DNA of 64,000 nucleotides from a bacterium (lineage in GTDB: Bacteria > Deinococcota > Deinococci > Deinococcales > Deinococcaceae), in contig JAJZIR010000006.1 of the NCBI GenBank assembly GCA_021810505.1, forward strand, positions 1-64,000. Direction: 5' to 3'. The notes under the pieces were generated by a model. It was given only the letters and a program-made list of their open reading frames with translations. It did not search any database and had not been told where the DNA came from. Positions 25,352 to 33,133 of this stretch are shown here, piece by piece (positions within the stretch are counted from its first letter, which is position 1; every line of letters begins with the position of its first letter). Both the position numbers and the translations under genes were made by a program.

Positions 25352-27726
25352 TGAAGCAGGTCAAGCAGATCCTCCTGGGCGGCCTCGGCCTGGCCCTGCT
25401 GGCCGGCTGCGGCCTGCAGGCCGCTCGGCCGGCACCGGCCAGCAGCCCTAGTACCGCTCCTTCCCTAGCGGGGCTTCCCCCCCACGCCGCCCACCAGGTC
25501 ATCGTGGGCTACCAGAGCCTGAGCGCGCTCAGCGCGGCGGCGCAGGCGGTGGGTGGGCGGGTGCTCTCCACCATCCCCAAGCTGCGGGCGGCCCTGATCG
25601 AGCTGAACAGCCTCAGCACCGGCCAGGCGCTGTTCGCGCTGCAGGGAGTGAAGGGTATCTCCTTCACCCAGCCCAACTGGCAGCGCAAACTCTTCCCGCT
25701 GGAGACCAGGCCGCTGCCGGCCGGCAGCGGGCAGCCGGTCACCGCTTCCGACAAGACCAGCGCCGGCCTGGTCTCCAGCCTGAACGGCGACCCCACCAAG
25801 GCGCCCTACTTCGGGTTGCAGGGCGCGCTGCAGGGCCCGCCGGGAGGGCTCAACGTGGTGCAGGCCTGGCAGGACCTGGCTCAGGCCGGGGAGGGTGCCG
25901 GCTCGGTGGTGGGAACGAACGGCAGCCAGCCGGTCACGGTGGCCTACTTCGCCGAGCCGCTGGCCCCGGTCCCGGACTTCGCCGGGCAGGTGGTCCCCGG
26001 CTTCGACTTCAACGCCTGGGCCTGCGGGACCTACCCCAACAGCTATCTCCCAGATCCCAGCTCGCCCAACTACTCGGTCAGCCAGAATCCCCAGACCGCC
26101 TGCAGCGCCAGCAATCCGGCGCAGGTCCTTAACAACAGCACCTCCTTCGGATCCTCTGCCCCGGCTAATGTCCTGCCGGGCGTCAACTACAACACGCCCA
26201 ACAACCCCGGAGGCGAGTCGCAGCTCGATGTCTCCAACATGGTGGCCAACGGAACCGGCATCACCGGGGTGGCCTACGACGCCCAGGTGATGCCGCTGGT
26301 GGTCTTCAGCAACAACAACCCCTACGGTGGGGCGGGTAACTTCGAGGGGGACTTCGCCTACGCCGCCGAGATCCTCTGGGCGGCCGGCCACGGCGCCCAG
26401 ATCCTCAACAATTCGCTGGGCGGGCAGGGCTACTCGCCCTTAGACGCCCTAGCCTTCAACGAGGCGCTGCTCGGCGGCGTGACCGCTGTGGCGGCCTCCG
26501 GGGACAACGGCGACGCGCTGGTCTCCAACCCAGCCGACATCCCCGGCGTGATCGCGGTCACGGCCACCACGGTGGGCGGCAACCTCTCCTGGTTGGGGCA
26601 GATCGCCCCTTACGTGCAGTTCGGCGCCCCCGGCAACTGGATCCTCACCGCCGGGGCAGCCGGCTTCCAGAGCTGCAGCGCCGCCAACCCCGACTGCCCG
26701 CTGGGGGTCTTCCCGGTCCCCGGCTACGGCTACGAGGCCGGCACCTCCTCGGCGTCCCCCTACCTGGTGGGCGTCGCCGCCCTAGTCGACGGGGCCTACG
26801 CCCAGAAGTTCAGGAGGTTCATGACCCCCGGCGAGATCGACCAGGTCTTGGCCCAGACCGCCACCCAGGTCAGCGGCTCCCAGACAGCCTACGGGATCCC
26901 CAACGCCGCCGCCGCGGTGCAGCACGTGAACAACCTGAGCGCCCCGCTGACCAACCCCACCGGCTACGCCGCCGTCTACGTGACCGACTCGCAAGGTCAA
27001 CCGGTTCAGAACGCCAACGTAGTCCTCACCAGCACCAGCGGCGGGCCCACTTACTACTCCCAGACCCTAATCGGGTTGACTGAGACCACTGCCACCTCAC
27101 CGGCCTATTTCTTCAACATCCAGCCCGGAACTTACAGCGTCCAGGTGACTGCCGGCTTGCCCTTCGGGAACTTGGACTTCGCGGGGACCGGCAATCCCAG
27201 CGACGAGGTTGCCGTCTCGGGCACCCTCACCGTCGCGCCTACCTCGCTGAGCGGCCTACAGAGCGCTCTCAATAATGAGACCCTGCAGACCGCCCTGGGC
27301 AGTAACGTGCTCAGCTTGTCGCTGCCCGCGACCACCGCGACGGTGACGCTGACTACCCCGCACGTCCATTTGGCTCTGGCCATCGGCGAGCCGGGCAACA
27401 CCACCAGCTGCCCCCACGTCAGCGGCTACGTGTTGGATAGAGGGAACGGCGTGACCTGCGGGACAGCGGAGGACGGCAGCTTCAGCGTCAGCCAGTCCGG
27501 ATCAGACTACACGGTCAGCTACACGCTGGGCAGCTCTTACGCCCTCGGAACCTACGCGATCGGCCTGAGCGCCCGGCATGTCACTACCCCAGTCGCAGGG
27601 AATAATACCCACCTCCAGATCACCGAGAACGGCGTCACCACGAGCTACCCGGTACCCGCCATCACGCCGGGTACGACCCTAGTCAGCGTCGGAGTCCCCG
27701 TCACCGCCCTCAGCGTCAAGCCTTAA
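25351..27726 (+). CDS. Subtilase-fold lipoprotein lacking catalytic Asp and His (probable pseudoprotease)
   Basis: A 791-aa lipoprotein (LLAGC, Cys20). Residues about 48-110 look like an I9-type propeptide. The S8 fold is readable: VTVAYFAEPL stands where VTVAVIDTG would be (Asp replaced by Ala201). GGESQLDVSNMV replaces the HGTHVAG segment (His position Ser290). LNNSLGG matches the SLGG motif, the oxyanion Asn site reads GDNG, and GTSSASP keeps the Ser at 466. Two of three triad residues are therefore missing, as in non-catalytic subtilases. Residues about 530-600 form a carboxypeptidase-regulatory-like domain and the C-terminus is a further beta-rich module. ATG overlaps the preceding lipoprotein stop. 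A binding or structural role is inferred. Confidence 0.8.
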   Translation: MKQVKQILLGGLGLALLAGCGLQAARPAPASSPSTAPSLAGLPPHAAHQVIVGYQSLSALSAAAQAVGGRVLSTIPKLRAALIELNSLSTGQALFALQGVKGISFTQPNWQRKLFPLETRPLPAGSGQPVTASDKTSAGLVSSLNGDPTKAPYFGLQGALQGPPGGLNVVQAWQDLAQAGEGAGSVVGTNGSQPVTVAYFAEPLAPVPDFAGQVVPGFDFNAWACGTYPNSYLPDPSSPNYSVSQNPQTACSASNPAQVLNNSTSFGSSAPANVLPGVNYNTPNNPGGESQLDVSNMVANGTGITGVAYDAQVMPLVVFSNNNPYGGAGNFEGDFAYAAEILWAAGHGAQILNNSLGGQGYSPLDALAFNEALLGGVTAVAASGDNGDALVSNPADIPGVIAVTATTVGGNLSWLGQIAPYVQFGAPGNWILTAGAAGFQSCSAANPDCPLGVFPVPGYGYEAGTSSASPYLVGVAALVDGAYAQKFRRFMTPGEIDQVLAQTATQVSGSQTAYGIPNAAAAVQHVNNLSAPLTNPTGYAAVYVTDSQGQPVQNANVVLTSTSGGPTYYSQTLIGLTETTATSPAYFFNIQPGTYSVQVTAGLPFGNLDFAGTGNPSDEVAVSGTLTVAPTSLSGLQSALNNETLQTALGSNVLSLSLPATTATVTLTTPHVHLALAIGEPGNTTSCPHVSGYVLDRGNGVTCGTAEDGSFSVSQSGSDYTVSYTLGSSYALGTYAIGLSARHVTTPVAGNNTHLQITENGVTTSYPVPAITPGTTLVSVGVPVTALSVKP

Positions 27727-27743
27727 AGCTTTAGCCTCGAACC

Positions 27744-27774
27744 GAGCTGGCGCTGGGAATCCCAGCGCCAGCTC
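27744..27774. terminator. Bidirectional hairpin terminator
   Basis: A perfect 14-bp stem (GAGCTGGCGCTGGG / CCCAGCGCCAGCTC) with a 3-nt AAT loop lies 17 bp after the subtilase-like gene and 4 bp after the convergent pncB stop. U-tracts are lacking on the plus strand; on the minus strand pncB would end just before the stem. It serves both operons. Confidence 0.75.
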
Positions 27775-27778
27775 CCCG

Positions 27779-29098
27779 TTACAGCCAGGCGAGGTCGACC
27801 GGGCGCAGCCGCGAGCTGGACACCGCCCGGCGTCCAGCCTTGGCCACCTCTCTCCAGCCGCCCGGCAGCCGCACCCGGACCACGTCGGCGGTGAAGTCGT
27901 TGGTAGTACCTTCCTTCTGGCTGTTGCTGAGCAGGCTGCTCCCCACCCCATAGACGTCCGCCGGAACCCCTAGGCGCTCGAAGGCCCGGATCCGCTCGGC
28001 GCTGAAGCCGCCGGTGACCACGATGCGGATCCGGGCGCAGAACGCCCTGGCCAGCTCCTGCTCCCCGGGGAGCAGTTCCCAGGCCAAGTAGGCCGAGCGC
28101 AGGGCGGAGTGCAGCTGGAAGACCAGCCGGGGATTCACGCCCAAGTCCAGGCGGGGATCGCCCAGGGGTTCCACGCTGCGGTCGCGCAGCGTGGCCGCGG
28201 TGTCCGGGCGGACGCCGTCTAGACGAAAGCGGTCCGCCTCGGGGTCGCCCGAGCGGCGGCGGCGGATGTGCTCCTCCCAAAGCACCCTAGCTACCTGGAG
28301 GCTCTCCCCTAGGCAATCGTTGTTGAAATCGACCAGGGCGATCCGGGGGACCTCCGAGGGCACGTACCTGGCGAAGTCCAACATGGCCCCGGCGGTGTCC
28401 CCCAAGTAGCAGGCGATCAGGGAGTGCGCTACCGTGCCGCCGCCAGCTCCTCCCCACCAGTCCCCCTGGGCGTCGGTGCTGATCTGGGGGTCCGGGCCGG
28501 GACGTCCGGCGTCCAGACGGTAGCGCTGCACGGCGATCTGGTAGGCGTAGCCGTCCGCGGCCTGGATCTCGTGGGCGTCGAAGCGGGCCGGAAAAAACAG
28601 GACCGGCTTGCCGCGAGCGGCCTCCAGGACTTCATAAACGTTGGTGGCGATCCTGGTTCCCCTGGTCAGGACACCCAACAGCGGCGTCTCCAGCAGCGCG
28701 AAGTCGCGGTAGCGGCCCCGAATCCTCAGAGCCGGCTCGACCTCCAGGGGGTCTCCACCATAGGCCAGCCACTCGCCGTCCTGCAGGGCCTCCACCTCCA
28801 GCTCGGACCAGGTCGGAACGAAGCGGCCTCCCTCGAAATAGCCGCAACCCTCCTTGAGGATGGCCAGCGCTTTGTCCATACCGACCAGCAGGCTGCGCGG
28901 CTGCCTGCGGGTGAACACCTGCAGCTCCACCCAGGCCTCTCCGGGAAGGTAGCCAGCTCCCGGTCCGGCGGCAGCGTTGCCCTGCAGGGTCCTCAGGATG
29001 TTAGAGAAGTACTTGTCGCTGTACCAGCCCGAGCGCAGCCGCTCGCTGTCCAGCTTGAAGGTGGAGGCGGGTAGCCGCTCACCGTCAAAGGTGCTCAA
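27779..29098 (-). CDS. pncB: Nicotinate phosphoribosyltransferase
   Basis: A 439-aa NAPRT-family enzyme making nicotinate mononucleotide from nicotinate and PRPP in NAD salvage. The characteristic YSDKYFSNILRTL lies near the start, and the core contains FFPARFDAHEIQAADGYAYQ. The PRPP/phosphate-binding segment IVVTGGFSAERIRAFE and the downstream VYGVGSSLL ... TNDFTADVVRV are typical of the family. I start it at TTG 29098, where TTGA overlaps the upstream nicotinamidase stop; the longer frame to 29287 only reads antisense of that gene. No good ribosome site is seen, which fits translational coupling. Nicotinamide phosphoribosyltransferase is the alternative, but the pncA partner argues for nicotinate. 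Confidence 0.85.
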   Translation of the reverse strand: MSTFDGERLPASTFKLDSERLRSGWYSDKYFSNILRTLQGNAAAGPGAGYLPGEAWVELQVFTRRQPRSLLVGMDKALAILKEGCGYFEGGRFVPTWSELEVEALQDGEWLAYGGDPLEVEPALRIRGRYRDFALLETPLLGVLTRGTRIATNVYEVLEAARGKPVLFFPARFDAHEIQAADGYAYQIAVQRYRLDAGRPGPDPQISTDAQGDWWGGAGGGTVAHSLIACYLGDTAGAMLDFARYVPSEVPRIALVDFNNDCLGESLQVARVLWEEHIRRRRSGDPEADRFRLDGVRPDTAATLRDRSVEPLGDPRLDLGVNPRLVFQLHSALRSAYLAWELLPGEQELARAFCARIRIVVTGGFSAERIRAFERLGVPADVYGVGSSLLSNSQKEGTTNDFTADVVRVRLPGGWREVAKAGRRAVSSSRLRPVDLAWL

Positions 29099-29769
29099 AG
29101 GAGGACCCGGCTCACCACTTGGACCCCTAAGCGAGCCAGTTGGTGAAGGAACAGCAGGTGGTAGAGGTCGCCGGGGTGGTCGGGAGCGTCCCAGGTCTGC
29201 GCCGCGTTCTCCGGGACGATGATCCGCTGGCCCAGGGAGCGGGCCTGGCTGCGGGTGATCAGGTGGAGAGCCAAGGCGTACAGGCACAGATCGGTCACGT
29301 CACCCACTGCCACGATCTGGCGGGCCGGGCAGCGCTCCAGCCAAGTATCCAGCGCTGGATTGCTGTGGCTGGCCACGCTGTTCTTGGGAAGCCGGGTGAA
29401 CTCGGGCCAGGCTGCCAGCGCGCGCAGCTCGGCGGCCGGCTCAGCCTCCTGGGTGGCCGAGATGCAGTGGGGCGGAAAGGCCGCAAACTCTTCCGCGGAC
29501 TGCGGGTGGTGGTCCTCCAAGAACAGCACCTGGCTGCTGGGCATCCCGCGTTCCAGCAGGCCGCCCACCAGCTGAGCCGCCGGAGGCAAGATGGCAGCCA
29601 CCCTGGGGCTAGATAGCGGTCCTACCCTCGAGAACCCCTCCAGTAGGTCCACGCCGATCAGTGCCCACTGGTGGGAATCTCCCTCCAGGGAGAGCGGGGC
29701 CAAACTGCGCTGCCAGTCCGCCAACAGGCTGGCATGCCTGAGAGCCTGAGTTCTGAGCGTCTCGTCCAC
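29095..29769 (-). CDS. pncA: Nicotinamidase-like cysteine hydrolase (isochorismatase superfamily)
   Basis: A 224-aa amidohydrolase with the Asp-Lys-Cys triad in the expected order: Asp41 in VDLLEGF, Lys129 in RLPKNS and Cys162 in GDVTDLCLY. DHHPQSAEEFAAFPPHC corresponds to the metal/substrate region of PncA-type enzymes. It should deamidate nicotinamide to nicotinate, the substrate of the next gene, which its stop overlaps by 4 bp. The start at GTG 29769 lies 6 nt after a TAAACT element, giving a leaderless message. Other isochorismatase-fold amidases are possible by fold alone; the operon context supports the NAD salvage call. Confidence 0.83.
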   Translation of the reverse strand: MDETLRTQALRHASLLADWQRSLAPLSLEGDSHQWALIGVDLLEGFSRVGPLSSPRVAAILPPAAQLVGGLLERGMPSSQVLFLEDHHPQSAEEFAAFPPHCISATQEAEPAAELRALAAWPEFTRLPKNSVASHSNPALDTWLERCPARQIVAVGDVTDLCLYALALHLITRSQARSLGQRIIVPENAAQTWDAPDHPGDLYHLLFLHQLARLGVQVVSRVLL

Positions 29770-29775
29770 CAGTTC

Positions 29776-29781
29776 AGTTTA
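29776..29781 (-). promoter_or_regulatory. TAAACT -10 element, leaderless layout
   Basis: TAAACT on the minus strand lies 6 nt before the nicotinamidase GTG start and overlaps the stop codon of the preceding gene. It allows pncA-pncB to be transcribed separately from the upstream unknown gene. Confidence 0.5.
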
Positions 29782-30525
29782 GGGCTGCCAGGAGCTCTCT
29801 AGGTCCTCTAGGGCCTCCAGCGTCCGCTCAGCCCCGGAAGGGGAGCTGGGTGGCGGGCGGTCCCACCAGCCGGCCAGAGGCGAGCCGCCCGCCACCTGGG
29901 GCCAGGGGCCCGGGCTGCTGCGCTGCAGCGCCCGCAGCAGCAGCAAGGTGGATCTCTGGCCCAGGGGGCCGCCCTCCGCGCTCACAGCCAGAACCCGGCC
30001 AGCGCAGTGGAGGTCTGCCTGGGCCACCGACCGGCGAAATAGAGCGTCCAGGCCCTGGCTGGTGAGAGCGCCACCCCGAGCGGCTAGCCGCCGCTCGGTC
30101 CGGCTGCGCAGGACCAAAAGGTCGGGCAGGATCCGAGCGAACAGCGCTGGCAGAGCGGTATCCGCCGCGGCCAGCAGGGCTTGGTCCCCTCCTTGCGCCA
30201 CCACCTGCAGCCAGCCCGGCCCCGAGCTCCATCGCGCCTGGGATCCCAAGTCCAAGGCGAAGCGGTATCCGGAAGCTAGCCGGGGCGCTTTCTGGTCTCC
30301 TAGGTCGATCAGCAGAGGCCGCTGAGCCCAGCGGCCTAGATCCGGCAGGGCGGCGGATCCCAGATCTAGGGCCAGAGCGGCGCCCAGGCGGCCGGAAGCC
30401 AACTCCCGCAGAGCGGCCTCCAGGTCAGGAGCGGCTAGGGAAGCCCCGGCAGCCTGCAGCAGGGCCAAAGTCGCCTGGAGCTGGTGATCCCCGGCCCCTG
30501 CCAGCAGGGCGGCGACCCGGGTCAC
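29779..30525 (-). CDS. Hypothetical protein, Ala/Leu-rich
   Basis: A 248-aa protein I do not recognise. It is very rich in Ala, Leu and Gly with alternating helix/strand character. Segments such as AALALDLGSAALPDLG and PLLIDLGDQKAP suggest an alpha/beta fold, but no nucleotide-binding or catalytic motif is clear. The C-terminal ~35 residues are Pro/Ser-rich. There is no signal peptide. The GTG 30525 start overlaps, as GTGA, the stop of a possible 21-codon leader ORF. It lies upstream of pncA-pncB, but those have their own -10 element, so a shared function is unproven. Confidence 0.5.
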   Translation of the reverse strand: MTRVAALLAGAGDHQLQATLALLQAAGASLAAPDLEAALRELASGRLGAALALDLGSAALPDLGRWAQRPLLIDLGDQKAPRLASGYRFALDLGSQARWSSGPGWLQVVAQGGDQALLAAADTALPALFARILPDLLVLRSRTERRLAARGGALTSQGLDALFRRSVAQADLHCAGRVLAVSAEGGPLGQRSTLLLLRALQRSSPGPWPQVAGGSPLAGWWDRPPPSSPSGAERTLEALEDLESSWQP

Positions 30526-30587
30526 CCAGACCCACTGGAGGGTAGGCGGCCAGGTCCGCTGGAGCTAGGCTGCGCGGTCAGCCACAT
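30522..30587 (-). CDS. Putative 21-residue leader peptide
   Basis: A small ORF starting at ATG 30587 and reading MWLTAQPSSSGPGRLPSSGS-G. It lies 9 nt downstream of a consensus TATAAT (30597-30602, minus strand). Its TGA overlaps the GTG of the following 248-aa gene in the GTGA pattern used for coupled genes in this window. It is Ser/Pro/Gly-rich with no repeated regulatory codons. It may be a translational leader that feeds ribosomes to the next gene, or an artefact if that gene starts elsewhere. Confidence 0.4.
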   Translation of the reverse strand: MWLTAQPSSSGPGRLPSSGSG

Positions 30588-30667
30588 GGCCCTCTCATTA
30601 TAGCGCCCGAGCGGCACGGGGCTGAGCCGGTGTAACTCCTCATGCTGCGCCCCTATACTCGACAGCG
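30588..30667. promoter_or_regulatory. Divergent promoters (unknown gene / lptF)
   Basis: TATAAT (30597-30602) faces the minus strand. On the plus strand TATACT (30654-30659) lies 8 nt before the lptF ATG at 30668, with a weak -35 (TGTAAC, 30631-30636) 17 bp upstream. lptF has no clear Shine-Dalgarno sequence. Confidence 0.55.
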
Positions 30668-31705
30668 ATGGCCATGCTGAACCGCTACCTCTGGCGCGAG
30701 GTCAGCCCGCTCTACCTGGTCGGCTTCTTGGTGTTCATGATCCTGCTCACCACCGACCTGATCAGCTCCGTCGCCGGCGTCGTCCTGCGCAACCACACCC
30801 CCTTCCACTTAGCCTTCTTGCTGTACTGGACCAAGATCCCGGAGATGCTGGAGCGGGCCCTGCCGCTAGCTGTACCCTTCGCGGTGCTGATCGGTCTAGG
30901 CCGGCTGGCCCGAGACAGCGAGCTCAAAGCCGTCTGGGCCTCGGGAGTACGGCCCAGCAGCCTGCTCTGGCCGCTGCTGGGCTTGGGGCTTTTGGTCAGC
31001 GCGGTGACTTTCCTCAACGACAACCTCTGGCTGCCGAGCGCGAACGCCAGCTGGGAGAAGGTAGCTTACCGGGTGTGGTACAACAGCCCTCCCCCGCACG
31101 ACCGGGTGCTCTATACCAGCGTCGTCGGCGGCAACCTGTACTACGCCGGCAGCGTGCAGCAGACCGGTCCAGACACCGCCAGCCTAGAGGGAGTTCTGGT
31201 CCGCACCCCGACCGCCGTCTACACCGCGAGCAGCGGAGTGTGGAACTCGCTGGCCCGCAGCTGGCGGCTGTTCGGGGTATGGGTGGATCGTACCGGCCAG
31301 AAGCCGGTCTTCCAGCCGCAGCTCACCGTGCCTCAGGGAGCTCCCTTCGCGCCGTACACCCCGCAGCTGAGCCAGCAGAGCCTGGGGCAGCTCATGCGCG
31401 CGGAGCTGCAGCCCGGCCTCTCGGCCCACCGCCGGCAGGCGCTGCGCTTCGAGCTGCAGCGGCGGCTGGCTGACCCCCTGGCGGCGCTGGCGCTGGCGGT
31501 AGCGGCAGGCTGCCTGGGGCTGCTGCTCAGAAACCGCTCCTGGAGCTTCATCGGCGTCATCGTGATGATCTTTCTCTACTACGTGGCCTGGACCTACGCG
31601 CCGCAGTTCGCCCAGAGCGGGGCGCTGCCGAGCTGGTTAGCCGCCTGGTCCCCCAACCTGCTGATGGTCGCCTTCGGCCTGCTGCTGGCCGGCCAGCTGC
31701 GGTGA
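30668..31705 (+). CDS. lptF: LptF/LptG-family permease (first of pair)
   Basis: A 345-aa inner-membrane protein of the YjgP/YjgQ family. The layout is three N-terminal transmembrane helices (about 10-35, 50-75, 95-115), a ~150-residue beta-jellyroll periplasmic domain, and three C-terminal helices (about 265-345). In diderm bacteria LptF and LptG form the channel of the LptB2FG ABC exporter that extracts LPS for transport to the outer membrane. Here the substrate is uncertain, as typical LPS is not established in Deinococcota. Start ATG 30668 (or 30674), 8 nt from a TATACT -10. It overlaps lptG by 4 bp. Assignment of F versus G is arbitrary. Confidence 0.83.
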   Translation: MAMLNRYLWREVSPLYLVGFLVFMILLTTDLISSVAGVVLRNHTPFHLAFLLYWTKIPEMLERALPLAVPFAVLIGLGRLARDSELKAVWASGVRPSSLLWPLLGLGLLVSAVTFLNDNLWLPSANASWEKVAYRVWYNSPPPHDRVLYTSVVGGNLYYAGSVQQTGPDTASLEGVLVRTPTAVYTASSGVWNSLARSWRLFGVWVDRTGQKPVFQPQLTVPQGAPFAPYTPQLSQQSLGQLMRAELQPGLSAHRRQALRFELQRRLADPLAALALAVAAGCLGLLLRNRSWSFIGVIVMIFLYYVAWTYAPQFAQSGALPSWLAAWSPNLLMVAFGLLLAGQLR

Positions 31706-32814
31706 ACCACAGCTGGCGCTGGCCCGGCCTGGGGAGGCTGGACCTCTACCTGATCGAGGAGCTGGTCCCGTTGATCCTGGCCGGTCTCCTGGTCTTGATC
31801 TTGCTGTTCCTGCTGGCGGCGCTGATCCAGGTACTGGCCCCCATCTTGGCCAAGGGAGCCAGCGCCTACCTGATCGCCCGGCTGCTGGCCTTCAGCATCC
31901 CGCCGGCGATCGGGCAGGGTCTACCCATCGCGCTGCTCTTCGCCGTGTTGCTGGTGCTGTCCAGGATGGCCAGCGAAGCGGAGATCAAGGCGCTGCTGGC
32001 CGGCGGGATCGCCCCGGTCCGCCTGCTGCTCCCAGTGCTGATCCTCTCCCTAGCTGTCGCGCTGCTCAGCTTCTTCAACAACCAGCTGCTGGTCCCCCGA
32101 GCCTCCCTGGACATCCTGCGCACCCAGCGCCAGATCATCTTGGAAGACCCCAGAGTGCTGATCCGGCCAGGCACCGTCTTCAAGGACGCCGCGGGGCGGG
32201 CAATCTACGTGCGCAGGATCGGGCGCGGTGGTCAGCTCGGCGGCATCACCATCGTGCAGATGGCCGCCGCCGCCCCGCCCAGCGAGGTGATCACCGCGAG
32301 GAACGGCACCCTCTCACCCAGCCAGGGAACGCTCGCGCTGGGAAGCGGGCAGCGCATCAGCTACCAGAACGGGCGGCCGGTCGCGATCACCAGCTTCCAG
32401 CAGGGCCAAGTCCCGGTCAGCGACCTGCAGGGACAGCTGGGTGGCTTGCAGGGTCAGATCAAGCCGGTCGACCTCCCCTTAGGGCAGCTGCGCGCAGAGA
32501 TCGCCGGTTACCAGGCCCACGGCGTCCCCACCTTCACCCTGGAGACCGCCCTGCAGCGTAAGTTCGCCGAGCCCCTCGCCAGCGTGGCTTTCGGCTTTTT
32601 CGCGGTCGCTCTAGCCCTCTTCGGGCTGCGCTCCGGCAGCGGCCTGGGGCTGGCCTGGGTGCTGATCCTGACCTTCGCCTATTACGCCACCTGGAGCGTC
32701 TTCAAGGTGATGGGGGCTCAGGGGGCCATCCCGCCCCTGGTGGCCGCCTGGGCCCCAGACCTGCTCTACAGCCTAGCCGGCGGGATACTGCTCTCGTTCT
32801 CTTTCCGGAACTGA
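31702..32814 (+). CDS. lptG: LptF/LptG-family permease (second of pair)
   Basis: A 370-aa partner with the same design: three N-terminal helices (LDLYLIEELVPLILAGLLVL cited as EELVPLILAGLLVL, next about 50-75 and 100-120), a periplasmic jellyroll (about 130-285) and three C-terminal helices. The coupling-type segment SRMASEAEIKALLAGGI before helix 3 resembles the site that contacts the LptB ATPase. GTG 31702 overlaps the stop of the first permease (GTGA), as expected for equimolar subunits. No lptB, lptC or lptA gene is nearby. With its partner it should export an amphipathic envelope lipid, by analogy with LPS. Confidence 0.83.
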   Translation: MNHSWRWPGLGRLDLYLIEELVPLILAGLLVLILLFLLAALIQVLAPILAKGASAYLIARLLAFSIPPAIGQGLPIALLFAVLLVLSRMASEAEIKALLAGGIAPVRLLLPVLILSLAVALLSFFNNQLLVPRASLDILRTQRQIILEDPRVLIRPGTVFKDAAGRAIYVRRIGRGGQLGGITIVQMAAAAPPSEVITARNGTLSPSQGTLALGSGQRISYQNGRPVAITSFQQGQVPVSDLQGQLGGLQGQIKPVDLPLGQLRAEIAGYQAHGVPTFTLETALQRKFAEPLASVAFGFFAVALALFGLRSGSGLGLAWVLILTFAYYATWSVFKVMGAQGAIPPLVAAWAPDLLYSLAGGILLSFSFRN

Positions 32815-32848
32815 GCCAGCGGAAGCTATGATGGGCGCAGGAGGCAGT

Positions 32849-33133
32849 ATGGGTAGAGTCCAAGGAGAGGCGCTGCGCGCAGCCGCAGAGCGCTTGGGGT
32901 GGTCGGGGGACGAGAGCGGCATCGCGCGCGAGTTCCGCTTTCCCAGCTACGAGGCCGGGGTCGGCTTTGCGCTGGCCGTCGCGCTGCTAGCCCAGCGCCA
33001 GAACCACCACCCCGACGCGCTGAGCATCGGCTGGTGCACCGTCCAGGTCCGCTACGTCACCCACTCCCAGGGCGGCGTGACCGATCTGGACCTACAAGCC
33101 GCGGAGGCGGTCAACCAGCTAGCCACGGCATGA
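32849..33133 (+). CDS. phhB: 4a-hydroxytetrahydrobiopterin dehydratase (pterin carbinolamine dehydratase)
   Basis: A 94-aa PCD/DCoH-family protein. The family signature is complete: QNHHPDALSIGWCTVQVRYVTH (catalytic HHP then TH) and SQGGVTDLDLQAA. In phenylalanine hydroxylation it recycles the pterin cofactor; in many bacteria it also assists molybdopterin-related or other pterin steps. I start it at ATG 32849, 4 nt after CAGGAGG; an earlier ATG at 32828 overlaps a TATGAT -10-like element. No phenylalanine hydroxylase gene is in the window. The stop overlaps the next gene's ATG (ATGA). Confidence 0.88.
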   Translation: MGRVQGEALRAAAERLGWSGDESGIAREFRFPSYEAGVGFALAVALLAQRQNHHPDALSIGWCTVQVRYVTHSQGGVTDLDLQAAEAVNQLATA

